Shown piece after piece: positions 1 through 4,750 of a stretch of 5,974 bases of DNA (position 1 is the stretch's first letter; each line of letters begins with the position of its first letter). Source of the DNA: Candidatus Bathyarchaeota archaeon (GTDB lineage: Archaea > Thermoproteota > Bathyarchaeia > TCS64). The notes under the pieces are model-generated. The model saw nothing but the letters and a program-made list of their open reading frames with translations, searched no databases and was not told the DNA's origin. The stretch lies in assembly GCA_014730055.1 (NCBI GenBank), contig WJIV01000016.1, positions 1 through 5,974 of the forward strand, written 5' to 3'. A program made the translations under genes and the position numbers.

Positions 1-518
1 AAGGTGGGTATAAGGCTTCTGCTAATTGGCTTTCTGTAAGAGACCCCATTAACTGTTGGGCTATTCGATGAGTACCCAAGTTTTCTGAAGACCTCCTCGG
101 CCTTTAACAGCTCAGGGGTGTCCGGGAATAGTAGGTCAATATCCCTGAAGAACCTTAAATCCTCGGGGTACACCCTCTCGTTCATTAGAAGCCCTTTCAT
201 GGGCATGAAGATGACCCCAGCGCCTGATAGTTCACTGAAGACTTCCTCAAGCTCCCTATAGAAGACAAGTTTCTGTCCAAGGAAGGAGTAACTGATTTTC
301 CTCATAACCCTCAGCGCTTTGGTTGGGATCTTGTTTAAAGCAGCCTCGTCTAGTTTGGAGAGGTTTCGGGTAAAGGCTAGGAAGGTCCTCTCATGTATAG
401 CTCTGCCAACGATGAACCTCCAGTCAAGGCCCTCGAGTGGGAGACCCAGTTTATCTTCATGGGTCTCCTCGAAATTTGGGTCGGATAGGGTGAAGACCAG
501 CCTTTCCTCGGGTCTCAT
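1..518 (-). CDS. Nucleotidyltransferase family protein (NTP_transf_5-like), C-terminus cut by window edge
   Basis: This minus-strand reading frame is open from 518 to the left edge; 172 residues are visible and the C-terminus is missing. Residues 101-132 carry the family signature: a GVIFMPMKG turn (K108, G109), then YPEDLR (117-122), then RDIDLLFP (125-132), with the D126/D128 pair expected to bind metal and nucleotide. This pattern is typical of the uncharacterised nucleotidyltransferase family (PF14907 type), in which enzymes transfer a nucleotide or related group to an unknown substrate. The N-terminal 100 residues are mostly helical and polar, with no signal peptide. The ATG at 518 is the only usable start, since the frame is closed by a stop at 540-542. 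The gene begins 7 bp after the pqqD-like stop, so the two are probably cotranscribed. In bacterial lasso-peptide clusters such proteins sit beside PqqD and HPr-kinase-like genes; one (PsmN, pseudomycoidin) has been linked to hexose addition. The substrate here is unknown. Confidence 0.85.
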   Translation of the reverse strand, partial: MRPEERLVFTLSDPNFEETHEDKLGLPLEGLDWRFIVGRAIHERTFLAFTRNLSKLDEAALNKIPTKALRVMRKISYSFLGQKLVFYRELEEVFSELSGAGVIFMPMKGLLMNERVYPEDLRFFRDIDLLFPDTPELLKAEEVFRKLGYSSNSPTVNGVSYRKPISRSLIPT

Positions 519-525
519 ATGTGAT

Positions 526-801
526 TCATCTGGTTGACGTTATAAGTTCCTTCTCTAGGAGAAACTTGATGTACTCCTCAATGTCATCGTCCAGAGAGGG
601 ATCTTCCTCATAGGCTTCAAGTAGTTTATGACGGATCTCTGAGATGCTGTGGCTTCCGTCGAGGAGTTTCCAGATGAACTCCCCGGTCTCGTTCAGCTCA
701 TATAGCTTTCCCTTACCCGGGTCAAATAGGAGCATCTCCTCTCCCGCCCTCTCTATGATGTCCTCACGCCTTACAAAAACTGAGCACTCTTCCATGACCA
801 T
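526..801 (-). CDS. PqqD-like RiPP recognition element / peptide chaperone
   Basis: This 91-residue protein fits the PqqD family in length and pattern: VFVRRED (8-14), a hydrophobic strand with LLFDP (24-28), KLYELNETGEFIW (32-44, the family's most conserved stretch), then LLDGSHSISEI (46-56), and a C-terminal helical part (about 57-88). PqqD-type proteins form a winged-helix fold that binds the leader of a ribosomally made peptide and hands it to modifying enzymes; the lasso B1 protein is the same fold. The likely client is the 37-residue peptide at 4048-4161. I chose the ATG at 801 because it gives the family's usual length and has a T-rich TATA-like element about 28 bp upstream. A GTG at 861 is also in frame, but its extra 20 residues look non-native and overlap the divergent promoter; an ATG at 795 is also possible. 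No cysteine cluster or membrane segment is seen. Followed within 7 bp by the nucleotidyltransferase. Confidence 0.9.
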   Translation of the reverse strand: MVMEECSVFVRREDIIERAGEEMLLFDPGKGKLYELNETGEFIWKLLDGSHSISEIRHKLLEAYEEDPSLDDDIEEYIKFLLEKELITSTR

Positions 802-823
802 AGAGTAAGACGCCTCCTTAGCT

Positions 824-834
824 GTAAAAAACTT
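824..834 (-). promoter_or_regulatory. TATA-like element for the pqqD-nucleotidyltransferase operon
   Basis: Read on the minus strand this is AAGTTTTTTAC, centred about 28 bp before the ATG at 801, the spacing expected for a leaderless archaeal transcript. An AGGAGG sequence (818-813 on the minus strand) lies 11 nt before the same ATG and would serve instead if transcription began further up, from the TTTCTATAAG box at 870-861. The choice between these is not settled by sequence. Confidence 0.4.
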
Positions 835-860
835 ATCACCCGAGCTGGGAGGAGAGGACA

Positions 861-870
861 CTTATAGAAA
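861..870 (+). promoter_or_regulatory. TATA box for the kinase-like/GT2 operon
   Basis: CTTATAGAAA is centred about 26 bp upstream of the ATG at 892, which predicts a leaderless or nearly leaderless transcript. The element is TATA-like in both directions and sits in the 90-bp space between two divergent operons, so it may also serve the minus strand. An AAGGGG just before the ATG could add ribosome binding if a short leader exists. Confidence 0.5.
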
Positions 871-891
871 GAGCAACAATATCAAGGGGAA

Positions 892-1854
892 ATGTATGGG
901 CTCAGGTTTGGCCTCGAGGAGAGCGCGGTTCAGTTTTCCACAAACTGTAGAGACCTTTACGAGAAGGTGCTTGGGGACTATGAGAGATACAGGGTTTCTG
1001 ATGCCAGTCCTGAGGCCTTCATGGAGGTCTACAAATGCAACGATTTCCCCATAAGTGTACCTGAGTATGCTTTGAGGGAGGCCGTGGTTCCACCGGAGGC
1101 TGCCATCTACTCTAAAGATGGCTTGCTTTACCTGGAAGAGAAGGGGAAGAGGGTGTTGAGGATAGATCCTCACAAGAACAGGATCCATGAGTACGGTACC
1201 TCTCCAGAGGATTACTATATGTTAACCAGGTTTTCCCTGAAGTGGATGCTGATCAAGGCCCTGGAGATGAAGGGCGTCTCATACATACACGGCTCTGGAG
1301 TAAGATACGGGGATGATTCATACTTTTTCACTGGCCCACCTAAACACGGTAAGACTCGTAACCTGGTCACGTTCCTGGATAAAGGAGGCAGTTTCATAAC
1401 CGATGACACCATATTCTACGGGGAAAATGGGGTGATTCCTTTCCAGATAAAGAGCAAGATAATCAAGGATCTCGCTGAGAGCTTTCCTGACGTACATACT
1501 GCATCCCTGGGGGAAGATAGCGTAAGATTAGATGATTTAGGGTGGCTTGTAGATCTGACCAAAATCTATCCCTGCGAGAAGAAATATGTTGACCCCTCAA
1601 ATCTATTCTTCCTCTATGCTTGGAACTCCCGGGAGACAAAGATAAAGGAGATAGCAAAGAAGGAGATGCTATCAAGGCTCATAAAGGTCTACAAGACAGA
1701 GTTAGCCAGCTCCTACTGGTACTGGAAAGAGGAAAAGAAAAGCCTGACCAGTATTTTCCAGCAATATGGGGACTTTGTTGATAAGGCACGATGCTATGTG
1801 GCGTTCGTGGGAAGCGATCCAGAGGAAGCGTTTAAATCAATAACTGAGGTTTAA
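892..1854 (+). CDS. HPr-kinase-like P-loop protein (candidate peptide kinase)
   Basis: This 320-residue protein has the layout of HPr kinase C-domain-like proteins found beside PqqD genes. A variable N-terminal half (1-120) is followed by KGVSYIHGSGV (127-137, with H133 where the family has an LHxSxV motif). Next come a Walker A loop GPPKHGKT (148-155, K154, T155) and SFITDDTIFY (167-176), whose D171-D172 match the metal-binding 'sDD' pair. The family uses ATP to phosphorylate protein or peptide hydroxyls; lasso-cluster members phosphorylate the C-terminal residue of the precursor. The loop is unusual for HPr kinases, which normally have GxSGxGKS; here Pro-Pro-Lys-His replaces the small residues, but the essential GKT is kept. 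No signal peptide or membrane span. The start has a TATA box 26 bp upstream; the stop is 1 bp before the GT2 gene. HPr kinase proper is unlikely, since no HPr or PTS gene is present. The peptide at 4048 is a candidate substrate by context only. Confidence 0.75.
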   Translation: MYGLRFGLEESAVQFSTNCRDLYEKVLGDYERYRVSDASPEAFMEVYKCNDFPISVPEYALREAVVPPEAAIYSKDGLLYLEEKGKRVLRIDPHKNRIHEYGTSPEDYYMLTRFSLKWMLIKALEMKGVSYIHGSGVRYGDDSYFFTGPPKHGKTRNLVTFLDKGGSFITDDTIFYGENGVIPFQIKSKIIKDLAESFPDVHTASLGEDSVRLDDLGWLVDLTKIYPCEKKYVDPSNLFFLYAWNSRETKIKEIAKKEMLSRLIKVYKTELASSYWYWKEEKKSLTSIFQQYGDFVDKARCYVAFVGSDPEEAFKSITEV

Positions 1855-1855
1855 C

Positions 1856-2788
1856 ATGGATATCAGCGTCGTTATCCCGGTTCTTAACTCCGTTTCCACC
1901 ATCGGGGGATGTATAAGGTCTTTAAAAAAACAGTCCATCAGCCCATATGAGATTATAGTAGTAGATGGGGGATCCAATGACGGGACGATTGAACTCCTCG
2001 AAAAACTTGACGTGGATCTGATAACGGATAGGGGCGAGACCCCGGGACAGGCCCGTAATACAGGAATGGAAAAAGCCAGTGGGGAAGTAACCATGTTCTG
2101 TGACTCAGACTGTCTAGCAGGTAATAATCTATTATACTATCATCTTAAAGGCTACTCAGACAGGGACGATATCTCCGGGGTCATGGGCACCATTAGAAAC
2201 TGTTACCCTGGGAACCCTGTAGCAGAGTACTTCCAGAAACTTGTTTTAACAAGCGAGTGGGGAAGCATAAAACGCGATGGTACGGTGAACAGGCTGGCAA
2301 CCGCCAACTTTTCAGTAATTAAAGAAGAGCTAGAAGGATTAAGATTTAATGAGAGTCTGACAAGCGTTGAAGATACGGAGCTATTCTACCGACTGAAAAG
2401 GAACCAGAAAAAGATATTGTATGAGCCCCGAGGATACGTCTATCACCATAACCCCGACACCATTAAGAAGCTATACGAGAAATTCAAGTGGTATGGAAGA
2501 GGAATATATCAGTTCTACTCCTTATACGGTGATGGGGTTTTATCTGAATATCAAGTGTATTCACCGGGGAGATACCTAAAGTACGGTTTAGAGGAGCTCC
2601 AGGAAGCAGTATACACTGATAATAAACTATTATGCACAGGATGTCAGTTGAATGAATTACAGAACTGCATGATAGAAGATGATATAAAACTGGATCAGGA
2701 AGAACTCTCTAATCTATACCTCCATAGAGTAACCTGCCTTGGCATTGCTACAGGTATCTATGAAGAGAGAAAGAGAATAATTGAATGA
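1856..2788 (+). CDS. GT2 family glycosyltransferase
   Basis: This 310-residue protein opens with the classic GT-A start MDISVVIPVLN (1-11) and continues with VDGGSNDGT (36-44, nucleotide-sugar binding), ARNTG (66-70) and DSD (83-85, the metal/UDP-binding DxD). The acceptor-side acid lies in SVEDTELFYRL (170-180), followed by YVYHHNP (194-200) and a basic-aromatic helix KWYGRG (211-216). These place it confidently in GT2, transferring sugar from a nucleotide donor. No membrane helix is apparent, so it is probably a cytosolic or peripheral enzyme. The C-terminal tail (about 245-310) is not standard for the family and contains C260, C263, C271 and C294. The gene starts 1 bp after the kinase-like stop, with GAGGT five bases before its ATG, so translation is likely coupled. 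The acceptor could be a peptide, a lipid-linked glycan or a surface polysaccharide; context mildly favours the first, but this is unproven. Confidence 0.9.
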   Translation: MDISVVIPVLNSVSTIGGCIRSLKKQSISPYEIIVVDGGSNDGTIELLEKLDVDLITDRGETPGQARNTGMEKASGEVTMFCDSDCLAGNNLLYYHLKGYSDRDDISGVMGTIRNCYPGNPVAEYFQKLVLTSEWGSIKRDGTVNRLATANFSVIKEELEGLRFNESLTSVEDTELFYRLKRNQKKILYEPRGYVYHHNPDTIKKLYEKFKWYGRGIYQFYSLYGDGVLSEYQVYSPGRYLKYGLEELQEAVYTDNKLLCTGCQLNELQNCMIEDDIKLDQEELSNLYLHRVTCLGIATGIYEERKRIIE

Positions 2789-2798
2789 TATAAAAGGC

Positions 2799-2817
2799 TT
2801 AGAATACGTAAAAAAAT
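2799..2817. repeat. Copy 1 of a 19-bp direct repeat (18/19 identical)
   Basis: The element TTAGAATACGTAAAAAAAT lies 10 bp after the GT2 stop. A second copy, differing at one base, is at 4195-4213 in the same orientation. The two copies bracket the GT4 gene and the candidate precursor gene. Read on the minus strand its T7 tract can also act as the GT4 terminator. Confidence 0.7.
2810..2816 (-). terminator. T-run terminator for the GT4 gene
   Basis: On the minus strand, seven consecutive T residues lie about 50 bp beyond the stop of the GT4 gene. Archaeal RNA polymerase terminates at such U-rich tracts without needing a hairpin. It lies inside the direct repeat copy. Confidence 0.5.
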
Positions 2818-2822
2818 ATTGC

Positions 2823-2827
2823 TTTTT
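2823..2827 (+). terminator. T-run terminator for the kinase-like/GT2 operon
   Basis: A TTTTT run occurs 35 bp after the GT2 stop, in the 78-bp space between two convergent genes. It is short, so only a modest-confidence termination site. Confidence 0.4.
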
Positions 2828-2866
2828 AGCGCATTAAAGATAACTCTTAATATGCAATACAGAGGT

Positions 2867-4003
2867 TTATGAAAAACTCCGATAAAGATCTGTGTACTGT
2901 TCAGCAATTTTTGACCAAAGGTAACTTTTAATAACGGTCTTCGAGTTTTCGCTTTTTCTCCTAATTTTTTTACTATCTGACAGAAGGGTCAGGATGGCTT
3001 CGGATATTGCCTCCGAGTCTTTCGGGGGCACCTTTAATCCAACCTGATTTAGCTCCGGTAAGCCACAGTGCTCGGTGGATATTACAGGTAAACCGTGGGC
3101 GATAGATTCGAGCACCGCCATACTCATGGTCCCGAAGATCAAGGGTAAGCAACAGACGTCTGCCTCATGATAGTACCTGTATAGCCGTTCTCGGGGTAGG
3201 AAACCTGCGAGGACCAGACCGCTTTCCTTTCTTTTCTCCCTCAATAGGTCTATGAATAGCTCGGACTCGTACGATCTTATTCGACCGCAGACGAGGAGCA
3301 TGCTGTTGGGATACTCTTTTCTCACGGGCGTCATGGCCTCCAGTAGGTATCTGAAACCCTTCATGACGTGTATGTTTCCGGGGAATAGGATTATCCTCAA
3401 CTGGTTATCATATGACTTGTCTTGTGGAAAGTTGCATTCCTCTTCAAATACCCCGTGGGGTATGACTTGGATATCCTCTTCGTTGACGTTATAATATCTG
3501 TTTATGCTTTCCTTCACGAGCTCTGAGGGTGATATGATGATATCAGCGTTCTCGTACTCTAGTTTATCGATCTCCGAGACGGTTCTATAGTAATTCAGTA
3601 ACCTGTCAAACTTTGATTGTGTTGGAAACTGGTCCCTGATCTGTTCCAGGGCAAAGGCGTATGTCGGGTTGTTTGTCTCGAATATACGCTCTTTTTTGCC
3701 TAGGAAAAGGGAGGTGGTGTTGAAACAATGCAGTACATCATAGTCCGCGTTCTGGATCTTTTTAGAGAACTCCTGACTGAAGGCCACGGAGTTAAGGAGT
3801 GGAGAGTATTCATCATCAAGAGGAGTCCTGTTAACATGTAGCCTAATCAGGTTAAGGTTGCCTTTTTTCTCTTCGGGGCCAAGACAGTAAGTGTCAACGT
3901 TGACTCCAAGGTCAGCCACGGATGAGAAACAGCCCCTGATCCTCTTTGAGAAGCCGCTTATCTCTGAGTCTAAATTCCAGGGTATACCGGTGATTACTCT
4001 CAT
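2867..4003 (-). CDS. GT4-type (group 1) glycosyltransferase
   Basis: This 378-residue protein has the two-domain GT-B plan. The N-domain starts MRVITGIPWN (1-10), contains ISGFSKRIR (15-23, a glycine-loop region) and ends near SPSELVKE (158-165). The linker IPHGV (181-185) leads to the C-domain: ILFPGN (205-210), KGFRYLLEA (215-223), LVCG (237-240), LAGFLP (265-270), then AVLESIAHGLPVIST (296-310) with E299 for nucleotide-sugar binding. This is the pattern of GT4 enzymes such as mannosyl- or glucosyltransferases using nucleotide sugars. The first Glu of the usual E-x7-E is replaced by G291, but the second is present. I chose the ATG at 4003 because MRV is the natural first strand and GGAG sits four bases upstream. 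An upstream ATG at 4054 would add 17 unlikely residues and overlap the divergent peptide gene. Its pairing with that gene suggests glycan attachment to the peptide, but cell-surface glycan synthesis is equally possible. Confidence 0.9.
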   Translation of the reverse strand: MRVITGIPWNLDSEISGFSKRIRGCFSSVADLGVNVDTYCLGPEEKKGNLNLIRLHVNRTPLDDEYSPLLNSVAFSQEFSKKIQNADYDVLHCFNTTSLFLGKKERIFETNNPTYAFALEQIRDQFPTQSKFDRLLNYYRTVSEIDKLEYENADIIISPSELVKESINRYYNVNEEDIQVIPHGVFEEECNFPQDKSYDNQLRIILFPGNIHVMKGFRYLLEAMTPVRKEYPNSMLLVCGRIRSYESELFIDLLREKRKESGLVLAGFLPRERLYRYYHEADVCCLPLIFGTMSMAVLESIAHGLPVISTEHCGLPELNQVGLKVPPKDSEAISEAILTLLSDSKKIRRKSENSKTVIKSYLWSKIAEQYTDLYRSFS

Positions 4004-4010
4004 TACTCCA

Positions 4011-4023
4011 AAAACATTAATAC
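4011..4023 (+). promoter_or_regulatory. TATA-like element of the candidate precursor gene
   Basis: The AT-rich stretch with ACATTAATAC is centred about 29 bp before the ATG at 4048 and would support a leaderless transcript. It lies in the 44-bp gap between the divergent GT4 gene and the peptide gene. It is a weak match to the archaeal TATA consensus. Confidence 0.35.
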
Positions 4024-4026
4024 AAT

Positions 4027-4037
4027 CTCTATTAGAG
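4027..4037. promoter_or_regulatory. Inverted repeat in the divergent promoter gap (possible operator)
   Basis: CTCTA-T-TAGAG is a perfect 5-bp inverted repeat around one base. It lies between the TATA-like element and the start of the peptide gene, and 24-34 bp upstream of the GT4 start. A dimeric regulator could bind there and affect both genes. Such a short repeat can occur by chance. Confidence 0.25.
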
Positions 4038-4047
4038 TCTTTATGAA

Positions 4048-4161
4048 ATGCCAACCAAGGATATTAGTGCTCCCGCTAAGAGGAAGTATGTGAAACCTTC
4101 GATTACAGAGGTCTGGAACGAGAACATCGGGCTGGAAGGAGCGTACCTTCTTGAAATGTAG
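4048..4161 (+). CDS. Candidate RiPP precursor peptide (37 aa, PqqD-type leader motif)
   Basis: This 37-residue peptide has a basic N-terminal part followed by KRKYVKPSITEV (11-22), then WNENI (23-27) and GLEGAYLLEM (28-37). The K-x-x-Y-x-x-P-x-I pattern (K11, Y14, P17, I19) is the leader motif bound by PqqD/B1 proteins in lasso precursors; PqqA has a related W-x-x-P. The C-terminal ten residues would be the core. Lasso maturation is doubtful: the core has no usual Thr at -2, and its only acid at a suitable ring position (E36) leaves one tail residue. The E30/Y33 pair recalls PqqA, but at E-x2-Y rather than E-x3-Y. The ATG at 4048 has TATA-like DNA 29 bp upstream; another ATG at 4043 is out of frame and stops after 16 codons. 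It is divergent from the GT4 gene and near the PqqD, kinase and nucleotidyltransferase genes. No database homologue can be checked here. Confidence 0.65.
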   Translation: MPTKDISAPAKRKYVKPSITEVWNENIGLEGAYLLEM

Positions 4162-4194
4162 AAATATTACACATTAGTGGAGTGCTAGGTAGAT

Positions 4195-4213
4195 TTAGAA
4201 TACATAAAAAAAT
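4195..4213. repeat. Copy 2 of the 19-bp direct repeat
   Basis: TTAGAATACATAAAAAAAT lies 33 bp after the peptide gene stop and differs from the copy at 2799-2817 only by A for G at position 10. No open frame covers it. Its role is unknown: it may be a boundary of a moved segment, or a shared untranslated-region element. Confidence 0.7.
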
Positions 4214-4226
4214 TCTTGAGAAGTGC

Positions 4227-4235
4227 TTATAAAAA
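4227..4235 (+). promoter_or_regulatory. Strong TATA box downstream of the peptide gene
   Basis: TTATAAAAA preceded by AAGTGC is the best TATA match in the window and predicts a start of transcription near 4255-4260. The transcript would have about 90 nt before the ATG at 4349, or about 37 nt before the in-frame ATG at 4295. Confidence 0.5.
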
Positions 4236-4313
4236 TCTGTTTTGGTAGGCTGTAAATACCCGTATCTAGTGTTTCTATTTAATAAACAGTTAATATGATT
4301 TCTGTTCTGAATT

Positions 4314-4323
4314 CTTATATTTT
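4314..4323 (+). promoter_or_regulatory. TATA-like element close to the 4349 start
   Basis: CTTATATTTT is centred about 30 bp before the ATG at 4349 and would give a leaderless transcript from that start. It competes with the stronger element at 4227-4235, so the real promoter is undecided. Confidence 0.35.
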
Positions 4324-4326
4324 CAG

Positions 4327-4343
4327 TTATCCTGAATTACAGT
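4327..4343. repeat. Copy A of an 17/18-bp repeated motif
   Basis: TTATCCTGAATTACAGT matches 5356-5373 except for one extra T there. It lies between the TATA-like element and the ATG at 4349. It may be a shared regulatory site or a chance match. Confidence 0.4.
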
Positions 4344-4348
4344 GTGTG

Positions 4349-4615
4349 ATGGCATCAGGGGATGGGAGATCTCTGAGGGTTAGGATAAGAGATGTTCTGG
4401 AGGAGATCCTGCAGTCAGGGGACCTCGAGTTGGAAGTAATTAAGGAGGAGGTTTGGGAGGACCTCGCCTCTCTTTACTATCGGTACGAGGATAGTGACCA
4501 GAAGAGGGCTTTCAGAGAGGTCATCTATGATATTTCAGATAAGATTAGTAGCGGGGATTGGGACCAGGTATACCAGAAGATCTATCGTACAGATAGAAGA
4601 GAAAAAGAACTTTGA
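4349..4615 (+). CDS. Hypothetical small acidic protein (88 aa)
   Basis: I do not recognise this protein. From the ATG at 4349 it begins MASGDGRSLRVRIRDVLEEI, is 88 residues long, rich in Glu, Asp, Arg and Lys, and looks all-helical, with amphipathic stretches at roughly 8-20, 25-43 and 48-65. There is no signal peptide, membrane helix, cysteine or known motif. An in-frame ATG at 4295 would add 18 residues, but those codons are AT-rich and look like promoter DNA (they contain a TATA-like element and the repeat at 4327). Codon use from 4349 onward resembles its neighbours, which supports a real gene. It follows the peptide gene by 187 bp on the same strand and has its own promoter candidates. 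Position suggests, but does not show, a link to the peptide locus (for example an adaptor or immunity protein). Confidence 0.6.
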   Translation: MASGDGRSLRVRIRDVLEEILQSGDLELEVIKEEVWEDLASLYYRYEDSDQKRAFREVIYDISDKISSGDWDQVYQKIYRTDRREKEL

Positions 4616-4677
4616 CCCATTTGACCCTATTAGCTTAGAAATGGTCTGGTCTGGGTAGAAAAGAAATCCTAATGGAT

Positions 4678-4719
4678 ACTATTGTTCTGGTTACTCTTGT
4701 AACCTAATAGTGACTTTTT
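4678..4719 (+). terminator. Hairpin plus T-run between convergent genes
   Basis: GGTTAC (4689-4694) pairs perfectly with GTAACC (4699-4704) around a TCTT loop, and ACTATT (4678-4683) pairs with AATAGT (4706-4711) outside an internal loop. The stem is followed after three bases by TTTTT (4715-4719). It sits 63 bp after the stop of the 4349 gene and before the convergent cyclophilin-like gene, so it is well placed to end plus-strand transcription. A hairpin of this kind is not required in archaea. Confidence 0.5.
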
Positions 4720-4750
4720 CTGTCCCATGGTTTCTTACTCTGTTACCTAA

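Noticed and set aside
515..529. ATGA stop/start overlap between pqqD and the next gene
   Set aside because: The frame starting at 529 stops after four codons; the nucleotidyltransferase starts at 518 in another frame.
802..861. Upstream GTG start for the PqqD protein
   Set aside because: Adds 20 residues unlike the family and overlaps the divergent TATA box.
862..1675. Minus-strand open frames across the kinase-like gene
   Set aside because: They lie opposite a well-supported P-loop protein and have no recognisable domain; they are antisense shadows.
4004..4054. Upstream ATG start for the GT4 enzyme
   Set aside because: Adds 17 residues before the natural first strand, overlaps the divergent peptide gene, and has a worse ribosome-binding context than the ATG at 4003.
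4043..4093. Alternative 16-codon frame starting at ATG 4043
   Set aside because: No leader motif or other sign of coding; the 4048 frame explains the region better.
4048..4161. Straight assignment as a lasso peptide precursor
   Set aside because: The leader motif fits, but the core lacks the usual Thr at -2 and a ring-forming Asp/Glu at a position leaving a real tail; no cyclase or protease is seen.
4295..4348. N-terminal extension of the small acidic protein
   Set aside because: AT-rich, contains a TATA-like element and a repeat; composition unlike the rest of the gene.
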